Positions 32,844 through 42,479 of a DNA stretch of 64,000 nt are shown here, in pieces. Position 1 is the first letter of the stretch. Each line of letters opens with the position of its first letter. The DNA comes from Diploptera punctata (lineage: Eukaryota; Arthropoda; Insecta; Blattodea; Blaberidae). The notes under the pieces were generated by a model. The model made no database searches. It saw only the letters and a list, made by a program, of their open reading frames with translations, and was not told the DNA's origin. The translations under genes and the position numbers were made by a program. The DNA lies in NCBI GenBank assembly GCA_030220185.1, contig JASPKZ010004202.1, forward strand, positions 2,650,001-2,714,000, read 5' to 3'.

Positions 32844-34155
32844 CGAGGGTCGTACTGAAAGTCATGAGCAACATTTTTTTAAACAATCATAATGTTTATT
32901 TTAGACAAACCAAGTACACCATGTTAATCTACAGACCATTGTGCTACTTTTCAACATAGTCTCCATTTCTTTGCACACATTTTGTCCAGCGTTCTACAAG
33001 CTTGAAAATTCCCTTATGATAGAAGTCCGTTCCAGCTGCTTGAAGACACTGATGCACTGCTTTCTGAATATCCTCCAGCGTCTCATAGCATTGGCCTCTC
33101 ATCTGCTCCTTCACAGAACCGAAAAGATGGTAGTCGGAGGGTGCCAAATCGGGACTATAGGGAGGATGTGGAAGAGTTTTCCCACCCAAATGTCCTGATC
33201 TTCTCCACAGTGGCACGAGCAGTGTGAGGACGCGCGTTATCGTGTTGCAGAATGATCTTCCTTCCAGGGCATTTGTCGTGCAATGCACGACGGAGCTTCA
33301 CAAGTGTCTGGATATAGCGGGCAGCATTTATGGTTTGTCCAGGTTCAAGAAATTCAACCAGAATGCAACCTTGCGCATCCCAGAAGACGCTGCCCATAAC
33401 TTTCCCAACAGATTGCACTGTCTTCGCTTTTTTCTTTGATGGCGAATTCAAGTGGTGCCATTCCATACTCTGGCGTTTTGTTTCAGGCTCGTAGCGATGA
33501 AACCAGCTTTTGTCACCTGTCACAATACTCGTCAAAAAATCATCACCTTCATTTCGAAATCTCTGAAGAAGGTTATGGGTGATGGTTCTTCTCTGAAGTT
33601 TGTGGTCTTCACTCAATAAACGTGGAACCCAACGGGCACTAACTTTTCGGTAACCTAAGCTGTGAATCATTTCTTGCACTGCACTGTGTCCTACTGCAAG
33701 TTTTGTAGCGATTTCATTCACTGTGATACGCCTGTCGTCTCTAATGAGCGCATCAACTCTTTCCTTGTTGCAATCCGTGGAGGCAGAGCGTGGGCGACCG
33801 CTACGAGGCTCATCTTTGATACTCGTGTTCCCATCTTTAAAATGTTTCACCCATCTTCTAACACTGCTGGCACCCATGCAGGCATCTCCGTAAGCACATT
33901 GAAGTCTTTGGTGAAATCAACAGCAGATTGTTCCTCTTTAACAAGGAATTCAATGACAGCGCGCTGTCGAAACGAAACATTGATGTCTCCATTTTGGAAA
34001 CACTGCGTGTGGTCACATGATAGAAGCTATGATTCCACAAAACGGCAATGTTGTGGTATAAAGTCTGTAGATTACGATCCTGCAGTTGTTTTTGTTACAT
34101 TGTTGAAATTTGAATTTTAACAATGGGTTGCTCACGACTTTCAGTATGACCCTCG
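32844..34155 (-). mobile_element. Full-length mariner transposon, TA duplications
   Basis: 1312 bp with terminal repeats CGAGGGTCGTACTGAAAGTC and the complement of CGAGGGTCATACTGAAAGTC. TA dinucleotides lie at 32842-32843 and 34156-34157. It sits in AGL intron 1, antisense to AGL, and encodes a frameshifted transposase. Confidence 0.92.
32944..34020 (-). pseudogene. Mariner transposase, DD34D, two frameshifts
   Basis: The minus-strand frames give an N-terminal helix-turn-helix (FRQRAVIEFLVKEEQSAVDF). The second DNA-binding domain and linker follow in the main frame (33877-33155), including SSVRRWVKHFKDGN and SGRPRS. The three catalytic Asp regions are VTGDKSW, LQHDNARPHTA and, after a shift, PPYSPDLAPSDYHLF. 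Shifts lie near 33890 and between 33155 and 33200. All three Asp residues are present, but the protein cannot be made as one chain. Confidence 0.88.
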
Positions 34156-34159
34156 TATA

Positions 34160-34550
34160 AAACCTCATTCAGGATTAACAAACATTTATAAATGTAAGTG
34201 TATTCATTTGAAGTATCCTAAGTAAACACAGATATACGATTAATAACTAATAAATACTCATCATTAGGGAGCGGATTTTTATGTTCTAAAAGTTAAATTT
34301 GCAACATAGTATAGTGATAAAATTAATTTAATAAGTCTTTATTTCCAATCAACTGATTTTTTTGTAATATAACTTACAAAACCGTTTCTCAATAATTTTT
34401 GTGTGTGATCTAGCAATATTACATTTATATTTTATGTCTTGCTTTTAAATTAAAAGAGAAATAATGTAAATAGAACACTATTTCTTTTTAATTTAAACCT
34501 AAAATGTGTAATATAAATCTAATAATGCTAGATTCTTCACTAAAATTCTT
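34160..34550. other. Unassigned intron 1 sequence
   Basis: AT-rich with an inverted repeat (ttgtaatataacttacaaaa on the left and its complement near 34970) that brackets the LINE tail below. I see nothing else. Confidence 0.4.
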
Positions 34551-34554
34551 CTTC

Positions 34555-34930
34555 TTCCTTCCAAGTATTAGGCCAAGGCCTGTTACGATCCTATAGAAAA
34601 TTTTTCCTCCAGGGTTTCATAGGACGGCCCAGAGATCTTCGTCCTCTTGGTATATAATTATAATCAGCTTTGGGGATCCGATTTGAAGTCATTCTTTCAA
34701 GATGGTGTTTTCAATTTAGTTGGTACTATTTAATATATTCCAAAATTGGCGTAGTCTTCAATTCTTTTAAGGTATCGGTGTTCCTTTTCCGATCCCATCT
34801 GGTGTAACCCGCTGTTCTGCGCATGAATCTCATTTCACAAGTCGTTATTCTGCTTTCATGTTGTCTTTTTAGTGTCCATGCTTCACTACCATAGGTGAAC
34901 ACTGGTCTAACCAAAGTGTTATATAAATGT
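34555..34930 (-). pseudogene. LINE 3' tail
   Basis: The minus-strand product has VRPVFTYGSEAWTLKRQHES, then EMRFMRRTAGYTRWDRKRN, the same family as 28080-29520. It is 5'-truncated. Confidence 0.75.
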
Positions 34931-35329
34931 AATCTGGTTTTTTTTTGTACAAATTATTAAGAAACGTTTTTGTAAGTTATATTATAAAAAAAAATCAGTT
35001 GATTGGATGTAAAGAGCTTGTTACATAAATTTTATCACTATACTATGTTGCAATCATAACTTTTAGAACATAAAAATCCACTCCCTAGTTATCATCAATT
35101 AGTGATGGATTAGGCCATTGGCCTGTTCCACTTCAGGATAGAAATTGGCCACATTTCTTTCCTGTAGATTTTGAGTATGTATAGATCTCCTCAGAAAGGG
35201 GTACCAACCCATCACTGAGAATGTTCAGTGGTGGGGTTGCCACCTTGAGGCCTCTGAACTTGCGTGCTTTTCTGTTTGGGAGTGCTCCCATAGCCAGTGG
35301 GTCTCACCCTCTCTCGTCTGCTGTAACTC

Positions 35330-35480
35330 ACAACTGGAACGTGACACAGCATTGATAATGTCACAAATGATGTGACGAAACCCTGGGTTTGCGAGGAGTT
35401 ATGAAGTATGAGGTGAGTGAAAGAAAAAATAAACAATATTAAAAAAACCTCATAGTGTTATTTCCTATCTACATAATTTA
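35330..35480 (+). mobile_element. PLE family B terminal fragment
   Basis: Plus-strand 3' end of family B: a variant hammerhead, then gaagtatgaggtgagtgaaa and aaacctcatagtgttatttc. Further PLE-type ends (cctcataatgttatttt) follow to 35560. Confidence 0.8.
35347..35394 (+). ncRNA. Hammerhead ribozyme variant (U3-A8), PLE family B
   Basis: Core UUGAUAA at 35352-35358 (N7 is U), stem II GUCAC/GUGAC, GAAA, stem III ACCC-U-GGGU, U17. Confidence 0.8.
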
Positions 35481-35709
35481 ATGACTCATTAATTTACAAA
35501 TTAAGAACCTCATAATGTTATTTCAACTATGAACCTCATAATGTTATTTTCTGATAAAATTAATTTATGAAACACATATGCAATGAAGTGTAATTTAGAG
35601 TAATAATATTATAATTAATTTACAAATTGATGTAATTTTTTTTTTTCATATAAACAAATTTTTTTCTTAAGGAACTTGTAAATGTAATAGAATTTATTTA
35701 CTTCACTAG

Positions 35710-35935
35710 GATGGAGACTCCAATTTCGCCTTGGCCCTTCTCTTTTTGGACGAAAAGTTACCATTTATTGTAACCATCCAGAAAATGTAGAAGATGAATA
35801 TATTCGAAATCGATATCGAGCCTTAAAATGGATATCAGATGAAGATACTCACGCTGGTGATGATACGTCTTCATTTGCAGAAGTAGCAGTTAGAAGATCT
35901 GGATCTTTCCATTATTATTTTATCTTCGATGGAAG
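35710..35935 (+). CDS. AGL: Glycogen debranching enzyme, exon 2
   Basis: The acceptor ttcactag ends at 35709 and the donor GTAGGT is at 35936. It encodes residues 50-124, a beta-rich N-terminal domain with WRLQFRLGPSLFGRKVTIYC and SGSFHYYFIFDG. The split Gly (G|GA) and Ser (AG|C) codons match exons 1 and 3. Confidence 0.92.
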
Positions 35936-35944
35936 GTAGGTTAC

Positions 35945-36100
35945 ATTGACTATTTAAATCATGGCCCAAATGGAAGTCAATGACCAATCACGTTTCAATG
36001 ATTTTTTATTTACAACCAATCACAGCCGTGTTTTGCCTAGAATTTCCCAACAAAAGCTTATCATAATAAAGAAAGCACCTCCTTTTTAACATTCTGAATA
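35945..36100. repeat. Dispersed repeat, left part, split by tRNA-like array
   Basis: It carries gaccaatcac and aaccaatcacag. An uninterrupted copy lies in intron 3 (39619-39905). The right part of this copy resumes at about 38185-38345, so the tRNA-like array sits inside it. Confidence 0.6.
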
Positions 36101-36236
36101 GGTAATAGCATTATTTTCAGTGACTGACTGACTCTCTAAGAAATACGGCTACCAGATTGTATATATAGTGCATGAATGTCAACACATAGTGCATGCGGGA
36201 GTTAATATAAAAACATATTTGAAGAGAAAAATTTTC

Positions 36237-36309
36237 GCCTAGACCGGGACTCGAACCCGGGACCCTTGGCTTTCCGGGCCAAGTGCTCTGCCAACTGAGC
36301 TACCGAGGC
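36237..36309 (-). tRNA. tRNA-like gene, array unit 1
   Basis: 73-nt cloverleaf on the minus strand: GCCUCGG acceptor (mismatch at pair 5), D arm with A box TAGCTCAGTTGG, six-pair anticodon stem CUUGGC/GCCAAG, loop CCGGAAA, T arm CCGGG-UUCGAGU-CCCGG. TTTTT follows six to ten bases after the 3' end, a Pol III terminator. The loop would read GGA (Ser), but position 33 is C and there is no long variable arm. It is probably tRNA-derived, not a decoding tRNA. Confidence 0.6.
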
Positions 36310-36536
36310 GAGTTACGATCTAGATGCAAATTTTTCTCTTATGTACGTTGTAATTCCCTTGCGCCAAATGCTTGAAACCATAGCTTCTATCTTTGCAAAT
36401 GGCGACTTCTTAGTTAAGAAGACATTTATTGGGAATTTAACACTACTTTATAGCCAGTAGGGCTTCTATTGACGATTTTATTATTAATTAACACTTCTCA
36501 TTGAAGGATAAATTATATTTGAAGAGAAAAATTTTC

Positions 36537-36609
36537 GCCTAGACCGGGACTCGAACCCGGGACCCTTGGCTTTCCGGGCCAAGTGCTCTACCAACTGAGC
36601 TACCGAGGC
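36537..36609 (-). tRNA. tRNA-like gene, array unit 2
   Basis: Identical to unit 1 except for one D-loop base (GTTGGTAG, the usual form). Confidence 0.6.
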
Positions 36610-36837
36610 GAGTTACGATCTAGATGCAAATTTTTCTCTTATGTACGTTGTAATTCCCTTGCGCCAAATGCTTGAAACCATAGCTTCTATCTTTGCAAAT
36701 GGCGACTTCTTAGTTAAGAAGACATTTATTGGGAATTTAACACTACTTTATAGCCAGTAGGGCTTCTATTGACGATTTTATTATTAATTTAACACTTCTC
36801 ATTGAAGGATAAATTATATTTGAAGAGAAAAATTTTC

Positions 36838-36910
36838 GCCTAGACCGGGACTCGAACCCGGGACCCTTGGCTTTCCGGGCCAAGTGCTCTACCAACTGAG
36901 CTACCGAGGC
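36838..36910 (-). tRNA. tRNA-like gene, array unit 3
   Basis: Same 73-nt core as unit 2. Confidence 0.6.
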
Positions 36911-37138
36911 GAGTTACGATCTAGATGCAAATTTTTCTCTTATGTACGTTGTAATTCCCTCGCGCCAAATGCTTGAAACCATAGCTTCTATCTTTGCAAA
37001 TGGCGACTTCTTAGTTAAGAAGACATTTATTGGGAATTTAACACTACTTTATAGCCAGTAGGGCTTCTATTGACGATTTTATTATTAATTTAACACTTCT
37101 CATTGAAGGATAAATTATATTTGAAGAGAAAAATTTTC

Positions 37139-37210
37139 GCCTAGACCGGGACTCGAACCCGGGACCCTTGGCTTTCCGGCCAAGTGCTCTACCAACTGAG
37201 CTACCGAGGC
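37139..37210 (-). tRNA. tRNA-like gene, array unit 4, one-base deletion
   Basis: 72 nt. One G/C is lost at the anticodon loop-stem junction (ttccggccaag instead of ttccgggccaag). This copy would not fold the same loop. Confidence 0.55.
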
Positions 37211-37438
37211 GAGTTACGATCTAGATGCAAATTTTTCTCTTATGTACGTTGTAATTCCCTCGCGCCAAATGCTTGAAACCATAGCTTCTATCTTTGCAAA
37301 TGGCGACTTCTTAGTTAAGAAGACATTTATTGGGAATTTAACACTACTTTATAGCCAGTAGGGCTTCTATTGACGATTTTATTATTAATTTAACACTTCT
37401 CATTGAAGGATAAATTATATTTGAAGAGAAAAATTTTC

Positions 37439-37511
37439 GCCTAGACCGGGACTCGAACCCGGGACCCTTGGCTTTCCGGGCCAAGTGCTCTACCAACTGA
37501 GCTACCGAGGC
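37439..37511 (-). tRNA. tRNA-like gene, array unit 5
   Basis: Same core as unit 2. Confidence 0.6.
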
Positions 37512-37739
37512 GAGTTACGATCTAGATGCAAATTTTTCTCTTATGTACGTTGTAATTCCCTTGCGCCAAATGCTTGAAACCATAGCTTCTATCTTTGCAA
37601 ATGGCGACTTCTTAGTTAAGAAGACATTTATTGGGAATTTAACACTACTTTATAGCCAGTAGGGCTTCTATTGACGATTTTATTATTAATTTAACACTTC
37701 TCATTGAAGGATAAATTATATTTGAAGAGAAAAATTTTC

Positions 37740-37812
37740 GCCTAGACCGGGACTCGAACCCGGGACCCTTGGCTTTCCGGGCCAAGTGCTCTACCAACTG
37801 AGCTACCGAGGC
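37740..37812 (-). tRNA. tRNA-like gene, array unit 6
   Basis: Same core. Its downstream flank differs (gatctagacgctaatttcgt) where the inverted unit begins. Confidence 0.6.
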
Positions 37813-37888
37813 GAGTTACGATCTAGACGCTAATTTCGTACGAATTACAACGTACATAAGAGAAAAATTTGCATCTAGATCGTAACTT

Positions 37889-37961
37889 GCCTCGATAGCT
37901 CAGTTGGTAGAGCACTTGGCCCGGAAAGCCAAGGGTCCCAGGTTCGAGTCCTGGTCTAGGC
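37889..37961 (+). tRNA. tRNA-like gene, inverted unit 7
   Basis: Plus strand. It has small changes (CCTCGATAGC, GGGTCCCAGGTTCGAGTCC, CTGG) that keep the T stem paired by two compensating changes. TTTTT terminator at 37966. Confidence 0.6.
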
Positions 37962-38184
37962 GAAAATTTTTCTCTTCAAATATAATTTATCCTTCAATGA
38001 GAAGTGTTAAATTAATAATAAAATCGTTAATATAAAAACATTTGTAGCAATTGATCATACCACCAAAAAAAGAAACCACTGTTTGCACTTTCTTAAATGT
38101 ATTTTTTCCCAGGTAATAACATTCCAGAAAAATATAATTGTCATATTTACATCATACGACATCAGAAATTAATTAATATACAGT

Positions 38185-38345
38185 TTGATGCGTTTCATTT
38201 TTTTTTCCACTAGAGTGCATTCATACAATATTGTGATCCTTTGGCAATAAATAATATGATATGGTTGCAGTGATGAACAAAAGAAGCAAATGAAGCGTAC
38301 CAATCGTTTCTCATTTGTTTTCAAACATTGCCATTTACATTAAAT
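38185..38345. repeat. Dispersed repeat, right part
   Basis: Matches 39760-39905 (ttccactagagtgcattc, then atattgtgatcctttggcaa). A shorter inverted piece is near 16565-16660. It is the continuation of 35945-36100. Confidence 0.6.
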
Positions 38346-38359
38346 ATATAAATATTTTA

Positions 38360-38725
38360 AATCATCATCATCATCCGGTATCATGGCAGCTACCGCCATC
38401 TTCCGGAAACCAAATGCCATTCCTCTCTGTCCATCCATTGATCTTCCTCCATTCCTCTGATATTCATAGCTGCTTGTACCCCTTCTATCCAAGTTTTCTT
38501 CCCTCTTCCTCTCTTCCTCCTTTCCATTGGGATCCATTCCATAACAATTTTTGACAAACTTTGTTCTGGCATTCTTTTGACATGGCCATACCACTGTAAT
38601 CTTTTCTTTTCTATAATGTCTGTGATGTCCGGCTCCTCTTGTACACCCATAATTTCTCTTATTTCTTTATTTCGTATTCTATCCATTCTAGATTTTCCAG
38701 CTGATCTTAAAACATCAATTTCTGT
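38360..38725 (-). pseudogene. LINE 3' fragment, interrupted by PLE family D
   Basis: The minus-strand product has RNKEIREIMGVQEEPD and QWYGHVKRMPEQSLSKIVME, as at 31140. It resumes at 39000-39090 after the PLE insertion. Confidence 0.75.
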
Positions 38726-38993
38726 TTATATATTAAATTAGAGAATTTTCAACATTATGAGGTTCTATTCATAAGAATTAAATTAATCGTGATTATTTCC
38801 TTACCTCATACTTCCATATTTCTTTAAATACAGCACTGCAGTATCGGCAACTTCTTGTCACCATCGTCAGCTGTTTTCACGATTGTCAATTTTTACTTTT
38901 GTTGATAATTATCCAAATTTGGATACTGCAGTGCTGTATTTAAAGAAATATAGAAGTATGAGGTAAGAAATAATCACGATTAATTTAATTCTT
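38726..38993. mobile_element. PLE family D short inverted copy, 12-bp TSD
   Basis: The target duplication is ATCAATTTCTGT / ATCCATTTCTGT (one mismatch; 38714-38725 and 38994-39005). The intact site in the LINE copy at about 31480 confirms it. It contains one minus-strand hammerhead; the plus arm lost its core. Confidence 0.85.
38836..38875 (-). ncRNA. Hammerhead, PLE family D, slightly degenerate
   Basis: Core CUGACGA (38864-38870 on the minus strand), stem III kept as UUGCCGAU. GAAA has become GAAG, so A15.1 is changed. Confidence 0.6.
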
Positions 38994-39112
38994 ATCCATT
39001 TCTGTACTTAAAATTCTTTTCATTTCCCTGGTAGGAATTTCCCAGACTTCAGCACCATATGTTAAAATGCTCTGAATTATGATTTGATATATTTGAATAT
39101 TTTGAAATAACT

Positions 39113-39270
39113 ATATTTAAATAATGATTCGTGAGTAAACAGCTTAATTTTATTCGTTACATAGTCCTAACAAATGCCACTCTTGATTTCCAAATTCTCT
39201 AGATAAATTCACTCCTCACTTCGTGAGTCGTGAATTTATCGATAATTTGGAAATCACTCGTGGCATTACT
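39113..39270 (-). mobile_element. Inverted-repeat MITE (as 16391-16562)
   Basis: Complement of the copy at 16391-16562, with arms aatgccactcttgatttcca and its complement near 39262. A partial third copy is at 40340-40475. Confidence 0.6.
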
Positions 39271-39401
39271 TATGATTCGTGAATCTCAATCAGGGGTTAC
39301 CCTACACACATGTAAGCATATTGTTATACAATGGCAGTCCTTATATTGTTGTTTCTGAAAAGGGACGTTCACAAAGTGACATTTTTACAATTTATTTCTA
39401 G

Positions 39402-39600
39402 CGATGGAGAGCCTCAAGGATCAGGTTTCTTTATGGTGGATCCAGTTCTTACTTACGGCAATGATGAAGTTTTGCCATTGGACTCCATACAGTGTCAGAC
39501 TGTTCTAGCCAAAAGTCTGGGCCCGTTCAATTCATGGCAGAAGAAATTGAAGGTAGCAAAGGAGAGTGGATACAATATGATACATTTCACACCAATACAG
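39402..39600 (+). CDS. AGL: Glycogen debranching enzyme, exon 3
   Basis: The acceptor tttatttctag ends at 39401 and the donor GTAAAT is at 39601, phase 0. It encodes residues 125-191: [20 protein letters not shown], then [11 protein letters not shown] and [16 protein letters not shown]. The last is the start of the GH13 (beta/alpha)8 barrel and is almost invariant in debranching enzymes. Confidence 0.95.
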
Positions 39601-39618
39601 GTAAATTACATCTTAATT

Positions 39619-39905
39619 TAGACTATTTAACTCATTCCTCTAATGGGAGTCAATGACCAATCACATTTCAATGAATTTTGTTTTACAACCAATCACAGTC
39701 ATGTTTTACCTCGATAATTGTTGAATTTTGATTACCAAAATAAAGAAAGCTCCTTGTTTCATTTTTTCTCCACTAGGATGAATTCCTAAAATATTGTGAT
39801 CCTGTTTGGCAATAAAATAGTATGATCAAGTTGCAGTGATGAACAAATCAAACATAACCAAACATTTCTCATTTGTGTATTCATCAAGATCATCATTTCT
39901 CTTTT
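39619..39905. repeat. Dispersed repeat, uninterrupted copy
   Basis: Same element as 35945-36100 plus 38185-38345, without the tRNA-like array. It lies 19 bp after the exon 3 donor. Confidence 0.6.
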
Positions 39906-39962
39906 GTTTTCAAACATCGACATTTACACACACACACATATATATATATTTTTTTTAAAATA

Positions 39963-40340
39963 AGTCCACTGCTTGGTCTTGAGGTAGCATGCTATCTTGT
40001 CATGCAGCAGGCCCGGATTCGATCCCCAGTTGCAACAGTTTTACTGGGTGAGGTTTTTATCGGGGTTTTTCCTCACCTGTAAGACAAATGTCAGGAAAAC
40101 TTTAAGGCCCAAACGGTCCCCGAAATCATATGGCCATCGCAATCATCATTCATATTCATCGTAAATTAAGCTTTGGACTAGGGACTCTTCTGGCGCAACA
40201 CTATTATCATCATCACCCATCATATCATCTAGGCAACGTAACCCCAACCTCAGAAGTGGGTTACAAGTACGCCATGCTAGGAGAGAACACCAGGAATGTC
40301 GAAAGACAACCTGGGGCATTTGCAAAAAGAAAAAAAATTA
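39963..40340 (+). repeat. SINE family 1
   Basis: Same family as 27108-27500, with tail tgcaaaaagaaaaaaaatta. The A and B boxes are more diverged. Confidence 0.8.
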
Positions 40341-40549
40341 AAATAACTACATTTAAATAATGATTTGTGAGTAAACAGCTTAATTTTATTCGTTAAATAG
40401 TCCCAACAAATGCCACTCTTCATTTCCAAATTCTCTAGATAATTTGGAAATCACTCGTGGCATTACTTGTGTTAATTTTAATTTAATTAATTCGAGGACT
40501 CTGTATCCCAAATAGATTTATTTAAAAAGTCATCAGTAATTTCATGACT

Positions 40550-40730
40550 GTCATCCAGGACCACTACTTCTTACTCCATCTCCAGACTTTCTCCTTTGGC
40601 TGTGGAGGGCATCTTCAGTGACGAGTTTTTCTAAGTGTTGTTCCCTGGTCGGAAACTCAGCAGTGAAAATGCCCTCTGTGCCGAATGAGAAACAACAGGT
40701 ATGGATTGAACTTTTATAGGAATAAATCAT
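40550..40730. repeat. Degenerate family L hammerhead remnant
   Basis: The minus strand keeps CUGAAGA and GCCCUC (tgtggagggcatcttcagtg) and ccctggtcggaaactc. The GAAA/stem III side is disrupted. Confidence 0.5.
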
Positions 40731-40852
40731 TATGAGGTTTAATTTATCTTAACAGTTACGGAGCTTTATAGCCGGGATATTTTTGGTCAAATAATTTATT
40801 TGCTTTTAAATGAGAAAGTTTTTCAATGACTGTTTTGGTATGAATGTTTCAG

Positions 40853-40987
40853 GAACTGGGTAGTTCTAATTCTTCTTACAGTCTCAGTGACCAACATAAA
40901 TTGAATCCATTATTCAGCGACAGCAACAGAGAAGTGAGCATAAGTGATGTGGAGAAGTTTATAATGCACTTAAGAAATGATTGGAAG
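40853..40987 (+). CDS. AGL: Glycogen debranching enzyme, exon 4
   Basis: The acceptor gaatgtttcag ends at 40852 and the donor GTAATC is at 40988; phase 0 on both sides. It encodes residues 192-236, ELGSSNSSYSLSDQHKLNPL, then the helix ending FIMHLRNDWK. It matches the segment after TPIQ in the family. Confidence 0.93.
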
Positions 40988-41049
40988 GTAATCTCAACTG
41001 TTTATTCAAATCCAATTTAACATATGATGAAAGTTTAAAATTAAATTGT

Positions 41050-41170
41050 ACCTGTCGGTAGGTGCCGTCGTCGTCAACTTTGTTAAAATATTGTATATAA
41101 AAAAACTGGAGCGCTTTCGGAAGTTATCTTCCATCTTCTGCAGGTTGAGCTTCTGCTACTCGTTGTTGTG
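41050..41170 (-). mobile_element. PLE family G fragment
   Basis: It has acctgtcggtaggtgccgtc, then a minus-strand hammerhead-like block at 41105-41144. A sister copy is at 55330-55470. Confidence 0.6.
41105..41144 (-). ncRNA. Degenerate hammerhead, PLE family G
   Basis: Core CAGAAGA (U4 to A; 41134-41140 on the minus strand), stem II GGAAG/CUUCC, GAAA, stem III AGCGCU, C17, stem I CUG/CAG. Everything but U4 is kept. Confidence 0.6.
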
Positions 41171-41241
41171 TACGGTGATGTATACTCCAACTTTATTAAG
41201 TTATGTAGATAGGAAATAACACTATGAGGTTCTTTAATATT

Positions 41242-41452
41242 AATATTTAATTTTAGGAAGTTATATTTTGAGGTTATTTTAATTATATTATTTTTGGTCT
41301 GGACATCTTACCTCAATATTAATGTTGATTTGTTCTTGGACATGTTTCAAAACAATTCTCTGTTTTATCTTCAGCTTTCCCAGACTGAAACATGTCCAAG
41401 AACAAATCAACATTAATATTGAGGTAAGATGTCCAGACCAAAAATAATATAA
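41242..41452. mobile_element. PLE family C hairpin element, 12-bp TSD
   Basis: Target duplication TTCTTTAATATT (41230-41241 and 41453-41464). Inverted arms with ggtctggacatcttacctca and its complement. 211 bp, no coding sequence. Confidence 0.88.
41336..41378 (-). ncRNA. Hammerhead ribozyme, PLE family C
   Basis: Core CUGAAGA (41368-41374 on the minus strand), stem II AAAACA/UGUUUU-type, GAAA, palindromic stem III ACAUGU, C17. Confidence 0.8.
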
Positions 41453-41559
41453 TTCTTTAATATTGTTTATTTTTTATTATTTTCACTCACCTCATACTTC
41501 ATAATTCATAGCAGACCCTGGGTTTCTTCACGTAATTTGTGACAGACTTGTGAATGTCC

Positions 41560-42230
41560 CCATGAGCAAAGAAAATTACAATAAAGAGAAAGAACACATC
41601 ATACAAATTGCTAAGGATAATGGTTTTTCACAAGAAAATGATACACAAGAAAATAAATAAATTCAAAGAACAAAAAGTCATCAATGAAAGTACTCTTCAG
41701 ACAGATAAAAATATAGGCAAAAAATTCAAGAAGTTCACATACCATACTTTCGTATTTGACAAGTTTCAAAAAATTTTCAACAAATTCAACATTAAATTAG
41801 CACCGAAAAATGATTACAGCTTAGGTAATTTAATAAAAACCAACAAAAATGAAAAGATTGAAGACTGCAAAAAATCGGGAATTTATCAAATTAATTGTAA
41901 AGATTGTGAAAAGATATACATAGGAAAAACAAAAAGGAATCTAAATACAAGATATTAAAAGAACACCTCAGAAATGTTAAAAATGGAGAAACCGAAAAAT
42001 CTGCAATAGCTGCACATGCCTGGTCAGAAAAACATAGAATAGAAACCAAAACAAAATTACTTAACAATTGGAAAACCGAAGGAACTCACAATTTGGGAAA
42101 AAATTTACATATGCAAGAATGAAAATACAACTATGAATTTTGAAATACCCGGTTATAAAGAAAGAGGACTGATTTGGAAATTCTTCGGTCGGCCACCAGA
42201 TGGTGCGGAGGTCAGTCTGCAGGATAGAAG
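41560..42230 (+). pseudogene. PLE family B GIY-YIG endonuclease, frameshifted
   Basis: The plus strand encodes the linker (FNKFNIKLAPKNDYSLGNLI), GIY-YIG start (KSGIYQINCKDCEKIYIGKT) and KRNLNTR. A small insertion at about 41955 shifts the frame, after which KEHLRNVKNGETEKSAIAAH and the WEK...MNFEIPGYKERGLIWKFF tail continue. The RT domain is absent. Confidence 0.85.
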
Positions 42231-42259
42231 GCCGTTGGACGTCAGTTGTGAACGTGACG

Positions 42260-42307
42260 CAGCATTGACAATGTCACAAATTACGTGAAGAAACCCAGGG
42301 TCTGCTA
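42260..42307 (+). ncRNA. Hammerhead ribozyme variant (U3-A8), PLE family B
   Basis: Core UUGACAA at 42265-42271, stem II GUCAC/GUGA, GAAA, stem III ACCC-A-GGGU, C17, stem I AGCA/UGCU. Confidence 0.82.
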
Positions 42308-42479
42308 TGAATTATGAAGTATGAGGTGAGTGAAATAATAAAAAATAAACAATATACTCCAACTGTTTGTCTGTCGTGCTTGGAGTTTTTTTATATGGGT
42401 ATTTCATTGTCGTTTAAAAAAATTATTTTTTTCATATGGTGCTTTATAGTTTATGTCATTTGAATTGAGATTAGATTCT

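Larger units (their letters stand above)
36219..37980. repeat. Tandem array of about 300-bp units, each with one tRNA-like gene
   Basis: Six direct units with period 300-302 start near 36219, 36519, 36820, 37121, 37421 and 37722. A seventh is inverted at 37855-37980. Each unit runs gaagagaaaaattttcgcct, a tRNA-like core, gatgcaaatttttctctt, about 170 bp of unique spacer (tgcgccaaatgcttgaaacc), then the next unit. Units differ by only a few bases, so the array is recent or homogenised. Confidence 0.95.
41200..42360 (+). mobile_element. PLE family B copy, split by a PLE family C
   Basis: The left end (taggaaataacactatgagg) at 41209 is followed by the family C insertion 41242-41452. The family B minus arm (41465-41545, hammerhead core lost) and then a long plus-strand coding piece (41560-42230) follow, with a variant hammerhead at 42260-42307. 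It ends gaagtatgaggtgagtgaaa. Confidence 0.85.

Noticed and set aside
36237..37961. Seven functional tRNA-Ser(GGA) genes
   Set aside because: Serine tRNAs have a long variable arm and U33. These have neither and have an extra anticodon-stem pair, so I call them tRNA-like only.
36219..37980. CRISPR-like regularly spaced array
   Set aside because: The repeat unit is the whole 300 bp including the spacer, the content is tRNA-like, and the genome is an intron-rich eukaryote.
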